The translations under genes were made by a program, and so were the position numbers. Positions 1-8,891 of a stretch of 64,000 bases of DNA are shown one piece after another (positions within the stretch are counted from its first letter, which is position 1; every line of letters starts with the position of its first letter). The stretch comes from Marinobacter litoralis. GTDB taxonomy: Bacteria; Pseudomonadota; Gammaproteobacteria; Pseudomonadales; Oleiphilaceae. The notes below the pieces were generated by a model. It was not told where the DNA came from. It saw nothing but the letters and a program-made list of their open reading frames with translations, and ran no database searches. The stretch lies in NCBI RefSeq assembly GCF_003336705.1, contig NZ_QMDL01000001.1, forward strand, positions 868,001-932,000. The letters are read 5' to 3'.

Positions 1-339
1 GAAAATTTCATAGCTGGAAAAATTGAGACAATTACAAATAAAACAGTAACAAATGATTGTATTGTAAATTTTAATACGCCCATATTAACAATTTCTGAGA
101 TTGTTAAGTGTTATTTGAACGGTACATCTCCAGATCTGATATTTATCGATGCGGAAGGGCATGATGACTCTGTAATATATGGGATATCATTTGAGCTGTA
201 TAAGCCCCGCTGGATTGTGTTCGAGTCAACAGCATTAGGTCTTGATCGCAGTAGAAAGCTCTTAGATTTTTTGACGGAGAAAGGTTATTTTGTCAATGTG
301 ATGGGGAGTGATACATTAGCGTCTCTAGAGTCGTCTTAG
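1..339 (+). CDS. FkbM-family methyltransferase, C-terminal part (5' truncated by window edge)
   Basis: Frame 1 is open from the first base to the TAG at 337-339, so only the last ~112 residues are seen. The motif FIDAEGHDDSVIYGI followed by PRWIVFES matches the C-terminal half of FkbM-type SAM methyltransferases, where an acidic D-x-E-G segment closes the SAM site. Such enzymes commonly O-methylate sugars of exported glycans, which suits the glycosyltransferases that follow. The segment is AT-rich compared with the rest of the window. The family call rests on this short segment, and the sugar acceptor cannot be deduced. Confidence 0.6.
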   Translation, partial: ENFIAGKIETITNKTVTNDCIVNFNTPILTISEIVKCYLNGTSPDLIFIDAEGHDDSVIYGISFELYKPRWIVFESTALGLDRSRKLLDFLTEKGYFVNVMGSDTLASLESS

Positions 340-465
340 GTATGGTCGTAAGGAATAGGTTTAGTTTTATATTTTGTTTCTCGTGTTTGTTTGATAAGTG
401 AATGTTTTAGATTCGGAATTTGAAGATTTCCTGTTAGAATAAAATATAAGTTGTAGGTTAGTTTT

Positions 466-912
466 ATGGAACCTCAGGTATTTCGAAAGGATGAGGTCTA
501 TAGTGTTGGTGGCAACGAATGCAGCATGCGCGTGCCTGTCGGCTTTCGTGCGCTCTGGGCGCTGAAAGATATGACGCAGCTAATGAATCCTATCACGAAA
601 CCGCGGTTTTTCTGGCAGGTTATTTGCTCTAATCTGGCTCGTTGCGCCACCTTTGCACAGTTGTTAATGCTAGCGATTTTGGCTTGGTATCTGGCTCATG
701 TTAAAGCGCTCTATGTATTAAACGCAGTAGGTTACGCACTGTTTCTCTATTTCGCGTGGGCGGGCTACCAGAAAGAGAAGCGCGGGCAATCTCTATCTAC
801 GGTTATTGCACTTTTCTATTGCTTAATTTTGCTTAATCTGGCTTCGTTTCAGGCATCGTTTCCATCCCTGAAGGGCGAAAAAGAGGCTGACTTGAATGCG
901 AGGAACGGATGA
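466..912 (+). CDS. Small hypothetical inner-membrane protein
   Basis: A 148-residue protein that I do not recognise. After a polar N-terminal stretch of ~50 residues there are three hydrophobic segments at about 61-78, 81-100 and 109-130, and then a short charged tail. The start is the ATG at 466; the ribosome binding site ahead of it is weak (a loose AGG). The stop TGA shares bases with the ATG of the next glycosyltransferase (ATGA), so the two are translationally coupled, which suggests a role in polysaccharide assembly. The 126 bp before the gene are very AT-rich and could hold a promoter, but I see no convincing -35/-10 pair. Confidence 0.6.
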   Translation: MEPQVFRKDEVYSVGGNECSMRVPVGFRALWALKDMTQLMNPITKPRFFWQVICSNLARCATFAQLLMLAILAWYLAHVKALYVLNAVGYALFLYFAWAGYQKEKRGQSLSTVIALFYCLILLNLASFQASFPSLKGEKEADLNARNG

Positions 913-2021
913 TGAGGGTCTTTCACGTTACCGCTAGTGGAGGGTTGTTCGGCGCTGAAAAGGCTCTTATTGACCTCGCTGCTACACAGGCGAGAATTGG
1001 GTTGGACGTGACAATTGTTAGCCTTAACACCGGGGATGGCTCTGATACCGTTGAGAAAGAATTTTCACGAAATAACCTCAAATATCTTTCAATCCCATTC
1101 GAAGAAAAAGTAAGTCGGCGGCAGGTCTCGGGCCTGAAGGCTCTGTTCGAAAAAGGGCGTCCGGATATTATTCATGCCCATAACTACAAGGCGAATATCT
1201 ATTCAGTATTGTGCAAGCCAAAGGGAAATACTTGTAGATTGGTTTCTACTGCGCATGGCTACCTTTTGCCTCCCATATTCAGCGCATTGCGAATCTACTA
1301 TTTTCTGGATCGAAAATTCCTTAGAAAATATGATCATATTGTATGTGTTTCAGATCGAACCAAGCAAAGCCTTAAAACTTCTTTAAAGGGTTCTGTGCCA
1401 ATATCCGTAATAAGGAACGGAATTTCCAGTTTTAGTGATGCCGGTGAGCTAAATATTGAAAATTCAGATGTTCGGTTCGAGGAAAACAGATTTAATCTGA
1501 TTTGTGTTGGAAGATTGTCGCCCGAAAAAAATTTTTCCGAGGCGATAAAAATTTTCAGTCATATTCTGGAAGCTGCGCCCAATTCGCTTTTGTGGGTTGT
1601 TGGTAATGGACCGGAGTTGGGTGCTTTGAGGCAGTTGTCGGACAGGCTAGGGCTGGGGGAAAAAGTCACCTTTCTGGGCTACAGAACGGATGCGGAGGTA
1701 CTAATTAGGTGTGCAGATATGCTGATGATCTCGTCAAAATCGGAAGGCCTTCCTATCACGTTGCTAGAGGCGATGAAAAACTCAACAATCGTTGCGTACC
1801 GTGACGTAGGTGACATTGACTATGTGTTGAATGGCGGAGAGTTTGGTTGTCGGCTGGATGGACCGCCCGAGAAGTGCGCGAAGGACATAGTCGATTTGCT
1901 TCAGAATGATGAAAAGCGCAAGTTGATGGTTCATGGAGCAGGTCGAAGGCTGATTGCTAAATTTAGCGCTGAGAATATGGAAAAACTGTATCGAGAAGTC
2001 TATCAGATGGTGATGCAATGA
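909..2021 (+). CDS. Glycosyltransferase family 4 (GT-B fold)
   Basis: A 370-residue glycosyltransferase, probably cytoplasmic or membrane-associated, that adds one sugar to the lipid-linked repeat unit. The N-terminal acceptor domain begins VFHVTASGGLFGAEKAL, with the glycine-rich loop typical of GT4. The C-terminal donor domain has CVGRLSPEKNF near residue 200 and the E-x7-E motif (E279 and E287 in SEGLPITLLEA) that contacts the nucleotide sugar. It overlaps the upstream membrane-protein gene and the next glycosyltransferase by ATGA. Donor and linkage cannot be deduced. Confidence 0.85.
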   Translation: MMRVFHVTASGGLFGAEKALIDLAATQARIGLDVTIVSLNTGDGSDTVEKEFSRNNLKYLSIPFEEKVSRRQVSGLKALFEKGRPDIIHAHNYKANIYSVLCKPKGNTCRLVSTAHGYLLPPIFSALRIYYFLDRKFLRKYDHIVCVSDRTKQSLKTSLKGSVPISVIRNGISSFSDAGELNIENSDVRFEENRFNLICVGRLSPEKNFSEAIKIFSHILEAAPNSLLWVVGNGPELGALRQLSDRLGLGEKVTFLGYRTDAEVLIRCADMLMISSKSEGLPITLLEAMKNSTIVAYRDVGDIDYVLNGGEFGCRLDGPPEKCAKDIVDLLQNDEKRKLMVHGAGRRLIAKFSAENMEKLYREVYQMVMQ

Positions 2022-3049
2022 AAGTCAATGAAGAAGAAAAGAATATTTGGCTTTCGTGGGAGCATCAAAGAAGAAACCGGTCGTTAAGCAAATGTCTTGG
2101 TTTTGAGTTGTTCGAACTGGTTAGTGATAAGGGTATGCTCGCAAGATACTGCGAGCTAGCTATTAAAACCACTGTTTTGTTGTTAAGAGTTAAGCCTGAC
2201 AATGTTGTTTGCCAGAATCCTTCAATTGTATTGGTAACACTCTGCATTATTCTTAGGGCCTTTCTGAAGTATACACTTATTATTGACTGCCATAATTCTG
2301 GATTATATCCGAAGGAGGGGGCGTACAGAATTCTTAATTATGTTTTTATAAAAGTTAACGCCATCGCCGATATTGTTATTGTATCGAATGAAAATTTAAA
2401 AGAAAAATTCAAAAGCTACTTCGAAGTCATTTTGGTGATTCCGGATCCTTTGCCAGATCGAGATAGCTACTACACTGCTGGCAGTCGCCATATCATCGAT
2501 GCAAATCACTGGAATCTGGATGGTGATGTGAAGTTTTTGTTCATATGTAGCTGGGCGCAAGATGAACCATACAATGAGGTGATAGAAGCGTTCGCAGATC
2601 ATCGACTCTCCGGAGTTTCGTGTTACATCACTGGCAGCCCTGGCCATTCCCTGAAAGGGACTAGGATACCCAAAAACATTTCTCTTACCGGATTTATTTC
2701 CGACGAGGACTACTTTGATTTGCTGTGCAAATGCGACGCAGTTCTGGTGTTAACAAATAGAGATGATTGCCTGACATGTGGAGCTTACGAGGCGCTTGCG
2801 GTCGGGAAGACTGGTATACTCTCTGATAGTGAAATGATGAGAAGCACGTTCGGTGAAGGTTATCTTTATAGCAAACCGGAAAAAGACGATATTTTAAATA
2901 ATGTTTTGTTATTGGCTGATAATATAGAGTTTTTCTATGCTGGAGTAAGGGCTAGTAAATCAGGTTTCAATGACAAGTTACTGAAAAGCCTGCAAAAATT
3001 CAAAGATGCTGTTTTCAGAGCAAGGGGCAAAAGTCATGAAATTCAATAA
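2018..3049 (+). CDS. Divergent GT4-like glycosyltransferase
   Basis: A 343-residue protein with a two-domain GT-B look. The N-terminal half contains LIIDCHNSGLYP, a Rossmann strand followed by the usual His/Asn region. The C-terminal half has FLFICSWAQDEPYNEVIEAF (the start of the donor domain) and an aspartate-rich NRDDCLTCGAYEALA segment, where the canonical E-x7-E is altered to D-x7-E. It overlaps the previous gene by ATGA and the next gene's likely start by 14 bp. The sequence is AT-rich. The family call is good; activity of the altered motif is unproven. Confidence 0.7.
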   Translation: MKVNEEEKNIWLSWEHQRRNRSLSKCLGFELFELVSDKGMLARYCELAIKTTVLLLRVKPDNVVCQNPSIVLVTLCIILRAFLKYTLIIDCHNSGLYPKEGAYRILNYVFIKVNAIADIVIVSNENLKEKFKSYFEVILVIPDPLPDRDSYYTAGSRHIIDANHWNLDGDVKFLFICSWAQDEPYNEVIEAFADHRLSGVSCYITGSPGHSLKGTRIPKNISLTGFISDEDYFDLLCKCDAVLVLTNRDDCLTCGAYEALAVGKTGILSDSEMMRSTFGEGYLYSKPEKDDILNNVLLLADNIEFFYAGVRASKSGFNDKLLKSLQKFKDAVFRARGKSHEIQ

Positions 3050-4346
3050 TGAGTTGATTCCGTGGAGCGCCAAGGTTCTGGGACTCCCAGCACTGTTCAT
3101 CGCAGCATCTGTTTCTGCAGCTCCCTCCATCGGCAACGTGGAAGGTGAAATCAAGCCAGAAGGCAAGATCGTTATCTCTGGTAAGTCCTTCGGCGATAAA
3201 ACGAATGATCGTCCTTTGTTCTATTGGTCTGCGAATAATGGAATCCTGCCGAGAACTGATTTGGCGCGCCAGGGCTGGTCAGGAAGCTCTTTCAATGGGG
3301 AGATATCAAAAAAGGTTGTTCATCCTACGTCTAAAGCGAGTGTGGCTTGGGATCACGGGGCGTCCTCGGGTAAGGCGTTAGAGTGGGTTGATTACAATAG
3401 TTCTCATGTTTATGTATTTCGTAAGAAACTCTCAGATTTTGACACTACTAAAGATCTAGCAATTCGTACCCGTTTTGATCGGCTTAGTGGGGAGTTTAGG
3501 GAAGGTCAGTTAGTTCGTGGCTTAACTTCAGGAGCTACTGGAATTATTGAGAGCGTGAATGTTAATTCTGATAATACTAGTGGTTCTATCTTCTATAAAA
3601 ATGTTGAAGGAAGTATAAATTCGGAACCTCGTAACGATTTTATGTATGGGGAAAAGTTAGTTTCTGATACTGCCGCTGCGCGTAATAGTGAGGGTACAGA
3701 TATATACCCCACTGGGACATATAGGACCTTTAATTATAAAATTATTCGGTTCTGGGCGGAGAAGACAATTAATAATGTATTCGTTGGCCCTGATCATCAG
3801 GGTGCATATGAAATGAAAATGACGCCCGAGTATACATCCGGCTCGATATGGTCTAATGATTGGCAAAGTATTAAAAGGATGACTCCAGGAAAATGGCTCA
3901 CTGAGGAGTTTCTCGTTTACTCTGGCTCAATTGATCAGAACGACGCTCGCCTAGTTGTGCGAACCGATGGCGTTCTGAACTTTGACCAATTATTCAAAGC
4001 GAGAACTAGTGAAAGGCCTGGTCGCTATGATCGAGTGGCTCAAAGCCAAGTGTCTAATGGCGCACAAAAGGGATCATTTATCTATTATGACAGTCTATAT
4101 GTAGATGACTCTTGGCATCGAATAATTTTTTGTGATAGGCCAAAATATGATGAATGTTCCAACGTAGAGATATTGATCCCCATCGAATGGGATAATCAAA
4201 AAATTGTAGCCCAGTTTAGAGAAAGTTTAATTCCGTCTGGTCCATTATATTTGTATGTGTTAGATGGCGATAATATGGTAAATCCAACAGGTTATCCGCT
4301 TCCATTAGCTGCAAGCCCCTCTAAAGTTGAATTGATGGTGGAATAG
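3036..4346 (+). CDS. Unrecognised secreted protein in the polysaccharide cluster
   Basis: A protein of about 436 residues. I place the start at the ATG at 3036 rather than the upstream ATG at 3006, because 3036 has a GGGG-type ribosome binding site just before it and opens a good signal peptide (MKFNNEL, then a hydrophobic core ending ASVSA near residue 28). The mature N-terminus (GEIKPEGKIVISGKSFGDK) resembles the first strands of an IPT/TIG immunoglobulin-like domain. The end (VEILIPIEWDNQKIVAQF) is also beta-rich. Nothing in the middle identifies an enzyme. Location suggests a periplasmic or surface partner of the polysaccharide. Base use is clearly AT-rich, like its upstream neighbours. 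Confidence 0.6.
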   Translation: MKFNNELIPWSAKVLGLPALFIAASVSAAPSIGNVEGEIKPEGKIVISGKSFGDKTNDRPLFYWSANNGILPRTDLARQGWSGSSFNGEISKKVVHPTSKASVAWDHGASSGKALEWVDYNSSHVYVFRKKLSDFDTTKDLAIRTRFDRLSGEFREGQLVRGLTSGATGIIESVNVNSDNTSGSIFYKNVEGSINSEPRNDFMYGEKLVSDTAAARNSEGTDIYPTGTYRTFNYKIIRFWAEKTINNVFVGPDHQGAYEMKMTPEYTSGSIWSNDWQSIKRMTPGKWLTEEFLVYSGSIDQNDARLVVRTDGVLNFDQLFKARTSERPGRYDRVAQSQVSNGAQKGSFIYYDSLYVDDSWHRIIFCDRPKYDECSNVEILIPIEWDNQKIVAQFRESLIPSGPLYLYVLDGDNMVNPTGYPLPLAASPSKVELMVE

Positions 4347-4517
4347 TAAGGGTCGCATTTTCTTTGGGCTTTATATTGTGACGAAAGCGGGGCTCCAGAT
4401 ACGCGTATAGGCGAGCATCATGTTTGCTCTTCGAATTAATATAAACAGATTATGATTGCGGTTCATGTCAAGGAAGTTTTAATTTTTTATGTAGTAACTG
4501 ATCTCTTGAGGTTGTTT

Positions 4518-5786
4518 ATGACAGGGAAGTTGGTGCGAGAAACACTTAATTTTGCGCGCGAATTAGATCTTTCGGGCTGGCGGTTCATGGTAGGTAAGTG
4601 GCGCAGCCGTATTATGAGCCTTTTTACAATAGATCCTGAGGGTAGGCTATCTCAGCTAGCGGGACATTTAGCTCATTTTCCGAGAAATTGGTCAAATAAA
4701 ATTGAGTTAGTAGAGGCTCGAAAATTAGCTGTTAGTCTCAATCGTTCGGTAGAGCGCTCGCGGGCCGTATCTCTGTCGTACTGTGCGGTGATTAAGTGCT
4801 ACGTCTCGAATACCGAAAAAGGGATTTTGTTAGTTTCTTTTGAGAATCAGTTGGCCCAGTTGGTTGACTTCGGCGGTATTGATCGGGTTCTCGCTCGGTA
4901 TCAGCTTGTTTTTATCCCTTCATGGAGTGGCCTGTACTCAAAAGAATTGTTCAGGTTGGTCGCTGCAGCTGATCAACAGCCTGTCTTTGTTATGCCAGTT
5001 CATAGTCATGAGTTGGAGCTGGTCCCAACTCTTGGCGCTAATTGTCACTCGCTCCCATTTAATGCGGCCAGCTGGGTTAATCCTGCGTTCTTTGATGGGC
5101 CAGCTCAACCAAGAGATATTGACTGCCTGATGGTTGCAAATTTCGCAAGTTTCAAAAGGCATTGGTTGTTATTCAAGGCGTTAAAGGGGTTGCCTAAGGA
5201 TATTAAGGTTACCTGTGTGGGTGTTCCGCTGGGTTCCCGGACCGCTGAGAGCATTCGTCAGGAGGCAGCGGAATACGGGGTATCGGATCAGGTAACGATA
5301 GTTGAGGATCCGAGTCAGGAAGAGCTGAGACGATATTTTCGGATGGCCAAGATGTTCTGTGCGATGTCTTACCGAGAAGGGTCGTTTATTGCCGTTGCCG
5401 AGTCTCTGATGTCTGGCACCCCTGTGCTCATGTTCAGCAATGCGCATATTGGTACTAAAACCCTGATCAATGAAAAGACTGGCGCACTGGTGAAGTCTGT
5501 CAGGGAGTTACGGCAGAAAATACTGGAGTACAGGAACTTTGAAGGGCACGATCAGGTTCGACAGACTGCGATAGATAATATCAGTGCACAGGCTAATTCC
5601 CGTAAACTTAACGATATGCTCCGGGACTGGTCAATCAATAATGGCAAGGCCTGGACGGTTGATATAGAACCATTCTACAGCCAGCGACTCGACTTTCATT
5701 ATTTTAATGATGAAAGTCGTGATCGTCTGGCTGATGATTACAGGTATTTATCCGAGCTAGGTGTCCGGTTTCCGAGGTTTTCTTAA
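4518..5786 (+). CDS. Glycosyltransferase, GT4-like
   Basis: The frame opens at 4452, but the ATG at 4518 has a TGAGG-like ribosome binding site and the first ATG has none, so I prefer 4518 (~422 residues). The C-terminal donor domain is clear: DIDCLMVANFASFKRHWLLF, a VTCVGVPLG strand, and REGSFIAVAES with the E-x7-E motif. The N-terminal half is divergent and lacks the common GGxE loop. The 171 bp between the previous stop and this start are AT-rich; no terminator or clear promoter is visible there. The protein probably adds a sugar of the XrtA-linked exopolysaccharide. Confidence 0.7.
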   Translation: MTGKLVRETLNFARELDLSGWRFMVGKWRSRIMSLFTIDPEGRLSQLAGHLAHFPRNWSNKIELVEARKLAVSLNRSVERSRAVSLSYCAVIKCYVSNTEKGILLVSFENQLAQLVDFGGIDRVLARYQLVFIPSWSGLYSKELFRLVAAADQQPVFVMPVHSHELELVPTLGANCHSLPFNAASWVNPAFFDGPAQPRDIDCLMVANFASFKRHWLLFKALKGLPKDIKVTCVGVPLGSRTAESIRQEAAEYGVSDQVTIVEDPSQEELRRYFRMAKMFCAMSYREGSFIAVAESLMSGTPVLMFSNAHIGTKTLINEKTGALVKSVRELRQKILEYRNFEGHDQVRQTAIDNISAQANSRKLNDMLRDWSINNGKAWTVDIEPFYSQRLDFHYFNDESRDRLADDYRYLSELGVRFPRFS

Positions 5787-6702
5787 TTCCATGCCCTCCA
5801 GGAATAGTGTTGTGCCGTCGTCATCCAATGAATTGGTTTCCGTAATTATCCCTTCCTATAATCGTGCAGCCTATATTGAGGCTGCCATTAACTCGGCGCT
5901 TGACCAGACTTACGGTCCGGTTGAGGTTATTGTCGTGGATGATGGATCGACGGATGGCAGTTATGAAAAGATACAACAATGGGAAGAACGAGGAGAACTG
6001 GTACTTCTGACTCACCCTGAGCGAAGGAATCGGGGCCAGTCTGCATCAATCAACCTGGGTATTCACCAAGCGGCCGGTAGCTATATTGCAATTCTGGACA
6101 GTGATGACATGTTCGCCAAAGAAAAATTGGCCGATCAAGTAGCATTCCTGGAAGCTAACCCCGAAACAGGTATGGTTTATGGCCAAGGTCATGCAGTAGA
6201 TGCTGATGGCAATTTCTTGTTCAAAGTTCCCGGTGATGGTCATCAGGAACTGAGTGATCCTAACCGGCTACTCCTGGATTGTTACATGGCGCTGCCAGGG
6301 GGATCACTTGTTCGTCGTTCGGTATTTGAGAAGGCTGGCTTATTTGAGGAATCTTTTAGGGCCGGCCAGGATCACGATATGGCTATTCGGATCATGGAAG
6401 CGACTAAATGCGCTTATTTGCCGAAGCTTGCTTTCTATTACCGAAAACATGATGACTCCATTAGTGTTAAAGGGCTCGAACGTCGCTGGCTTACTGGGTT
6501 GGAAATTCTTCGCCGTGCGAATGAACGGTATCCCTACATGAGAAGCACAATTCGAAAACGCAAAGCGGTTCTTCAATTCAGATTAGGGCAGACCTATTGG
6601 CGAGAACGGCGCAAGGCCAAGGCGTTACCCCACCTTATCTCTTCAGGTTTGCTTGACCCCGCCCGTGCCTTGATGGTTCTGATAGGGCGAGAGCAGGTTT
6701 AA
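5761..6702 (+). CDS. Glycosyltransferase family 2 (GT-A fold)
   Basis: A 313-residue family 2 glycosyltransferase. VSVIIPSYNRAAYIEAAI opens the GT-A domain, VVDDGSTDGS binds the nucleotide, and ILDSDD is the DxD metal-binding motif. AGQDHDMAIR near residue 205 fits the family's catalytic-base (ED-like) position. The listed start is GTG at 5761, inside the upstream gene; an in-frame ATG at 5791 is an alternative and neither has a strong ribosome binding site. The stop and the next start share a base (TAATG), so expression is coupled to the GT4 gene downstream. Confidence 0.88.
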   Translation: MSGFRGFLNSMPSRNSVVPSSSNELVSVIIPSYNRAAYIEAAINSALDQTYGPVEVIVVDDGSTDGSYEKIQQWEERGELVLLTHPERRNRGQSASINLGIHQAAGSYIAILDSDDMFAKEKLADQVAFLEANPETGMVYGQGHAVDADGNFLFKVPGDGHQELSDPNRLLLDCYMALPGGSLVRRSVFEKAGLFEESFRAGQDHDMAIRIMEATKCAYLPKLAFYYRKHDDSISVKGLERRWLTGLEILRRANERYPYMRSTIRKRKAVLQFRLGQTYWRERRKAKALPHLISSGLLDPARALMVLIGREQV

Positions 6703-7823
6703 TGGATTCCGCACCGCAGCCCATTCTCTTTGTTATCGACCACTTCCGCAATCCCAATGCTGGTACTGAGGGACAGCTCTTCCAGTTGGTTAGAGGCCTG
6801 GATCGAACCAGGTTCAAACCTCACCTGCTGGTCTTCCGGGATTCGGAGTTTCTTCAGGTTGGCGGATTCCCTTGTGATTACTCGGTTTTGGGACAGCATC
6901 GTATTCTTTCTGTGGCTACCTGGTATGCGCTTTGGCAAACCGCCCGGCGGTTTCGAGCTTCTGGTGGTCGCTTGGCTCATGTGTTTTTTAATGATTCCTC
7001 GGTCGTCTGTCCGCCGATCTTCCGTTTGCTTGGCATCGAAACGATTATCTCCAGGCGGGATATGGGGTATTGGTACACGCGCAAGTATCTGGCTTTGTTG
7101 AACCTAAGTGGTCGTTTTGTTGCCGCTGCGATCACCAACAGCGAGGCGGTTAAGGAAGTGACGCTTCGGCATGAGCCTGTTTCTTCAGAAAATACTCACG
7201 TGATCTACAATGGATACGAGTTTGAGGAGGTGCAACCCTCAATACCTTCCGATCTACAGGAATTGCGAGTGGGGCATCCAAATGCAGTATTCGCTGGAAT
7301 TGTCGCCAACATCCGTCCGATAAAACGGATGGAAGATGCGATACGAGCGGTAGGGTTGCTGTCAGGGCAACGTCCTGCCTTACACCTGGTTATCATTGGA
7401 GATGGGGAGCCCGGGGACCTCAAAGCAGTGGCAAAAGAGCTGGGAATTGAAGGGCAGGTACACTTCCTGGGCGCGCGTAGGGATGTGAGGGGTTGTCTCG
7501 CCGGCCTGGATATCGGCTTGTTATGTTCTGAATCCGAAGGTTTTTCTAACGCCGTGGTAGAGTATATGCAGGCGGGATTGCCCGTGGTTTGTAGCGCCGT
7601 GGGGGGCAATCCGGAAGCGATTGCCCACGGAGAAACCGGTTTTTTGTATGGCTGTGGTAATGTGAGTGAGTTGGCGGAACGCCTCAGAGCATTGGCTTTT
7701 GATGGTGATCTCCGTGCCCGTTTGGGAGAAAATGCCAGCGTTAATGCAAGACAGCGCTTCAGTATGGACACGATGGTTCGGCAGCATCAGGAAGTTTATG
7801 GCTCTCTGCTGAACAAGGAGTAA
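6702..7823 (+). CDS. Glycosyltransferase family 4
   Basis: A 373-residue GT-B glycosyltransferase. The N-terminal domain starts ILFVIDHFRNPNAGTEGQL, with the GTE loop typical of GT4 enzymes. The C-terminal domain has GIVANIRPIKRMEDAIRAV and the E-x7-E motif in SESEGFSNAVVEYMQAG. It starts at the TAATG junction with the GT2 gene before it and ends seven bases before the deacetylase start. The role is addition of a sugar to the growing repeat unit at the inner membrane. Donor and acceptor are not predictable. Confidence 0.88.
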   Translation: MDSAPQPILFVIDHFRNPNAGTEGQLFQLVRGLDRTRFKPHLLVFRDSEFLQVGGFPCDYSVLGQHRILSVATWYALWQTARRFRASGGRLAHVFFNDSSVVCPPIFRLLGIETIISRRDMGYWYTRKYLALLNLSGRFVAAAITNSEAVKEVTLRHEPVSSENTHVIYNGYEFEEVQPSIPSDLQELRVGHPNAVFAGIVANIRPIKRMEDAIRAVGLLSGQRPALHLVIIGDGEPGDLKAVAKELGIEGQVHFLGARRDVRGCLAGLDIGLLCSESEGFSNAVVEYMQAGLPVVCSAVGGNPEAIAHGETGFLYGCGNVSELAERLRALAFDGDLRARLGENASVNARQRFSMDTMVRQHQEVYGSLLNKE

Positions 7824-7829
7824 TGCAGT

Positions 7830-8891
7830 ATGGGGTTGTTCTCGAAAACCATTCGCACGCTGGGCCCTTGGGGCGGCTATCAGCTAGCCAGGCAGATCTG
7901 CCGGAACCAGCCACGCATCCTTATGTATCACCGGTTTTCGGATCCGCCGGTCAAAGGGTGGGCAAGTCCACACTTCTTCGAACAGCAGGTCCGACACATC
8001 AAGGATAACTACAATCCGTTTTCGCTGGTTGGATTAATGCAGTATAAGCGTGAGCACGGTCGCATGCCTTCTCACGCGGTTGTCATTACCGTCGATGACG
8101 GTTACCGCGATTTTTATCAGTATGCTTATCCGATCCTCAAGAAGTACCAGGTACCTTCCACGCTGTTTGTTACCACGGGGTTTATAGAACGTAAACTCTG
8201 GCTGTGGCCGGATAAGATTACCTGGCTGTTGAGCCAGGTCGACTATATTCAGGAAGCAGTAACGATCGATGCTCTAAGGAGTGAGGCTGGACCGGTGAAT
8301 GCCGAAACACGTCAAGTCTATTGGCAGCAATGGAACGATCACGCTTTGTCGTTGCCTGATGATGAGAAACATTGGTTCATCGATGAGTTGGCCCGCCAGC
8401 TCGGAAAGGCTATTCCCGAGGCGATTCCCCCGGAGTTTGAGCCGTTAAGCTGGGATGAGCTTGCGGAGATGCAGCAGAATGGTGTTGAAATTGGAGGCCA
8501 TACAGTTACCCACCCTTCGTTGGGGAGGGTCAGTCAATCTCAGGCTAAAGTAGAAATAGTCGGGTGTAGTAATGCATTGAACGAAAACTTGGGGCGGCGC
8601 TCGCGTACTTTTTGCTACCCAAATGGTCAGCCATCTGATTTCCAGTATTTCCTGCCTGCGTTGGTTGAAGACTCAGGGTTCCTCGGCGCAGTGACGGCAT
8701 TCCCTGATGCGAATGGGACAAAAGATCCGTTTTTAATGCGGCGTCATGTGAGTGGCGATGACATGTTTCAATTCTTCAAGGCTACATCTGGCGTTGAATT
8801 GCTGGGGCATAGGCTAAGGAGGGATATAAGACTGCGGAGAGATTTTTTTCTTGGCACTACTGATATTGCAAGCCCTGGAGTAAATGCGTAA
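7830..8891 (+). CDS. Polysaccharide deacetylase (NodB homology domain)
   Basis: A 353-residue carbohydrate esterase family 4 protein. VITVDDGYRDF carries the catalytic and metal aspartates of motif 1, and EIGGHTVTHPSL carries the two metal histidines of motif 2. FCYPNGQPSDF matches the substrate-groove motif. These enzymes remove N-acetyl groups from amino sugars. No signal peptide is evident, so it may act on lipid-linked intermediates or at the membrane; a deacetylase is a regular member of XrtA polysaccharide loci. The ATG at 7830 is preceded by AAGGAG at a good distance, which decides it over the out-of-frame ATG at 7823. Confidence 0.88.
   Translation: MGLFSKTIRTLGPWGGYQLARQICRNQPRILMYHRFSDPPVKGWASPHFFEQQVRHIKDNYNPFSLVGLMQYKREHGRMPSHAVVITVDDGYRDFYQYAYPILKKYQVPSTLFVTTGFIERKLWLWPDKITWLLSQVDYIQEAVTIDALRSEAGPVNAETRQVYWQQWNDHALSLPDDEKHWFIDELARQLGKAIPEAIPPEFEPLSWDELAEMQQNGVEIGGHTVTHPSLGRVSQSQAKVEIVGCSNALNENLGRRSRTFCYPNGQPSDFQYFLPALVEDSGFLGAVTAFPDANGTKDPFLMRRHVSGDDMFQFFKATSGVELLGHRLRRDIRLRRDFFLGTTDIASPGVNA

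Noticed and set aside
7205..7771. A 188-codon minus-strand frame inside a GT4 gene
   Set aside because: It is antisense to a clear glycosyltransferase with intact motifs and has no ribosome binding site or domain.
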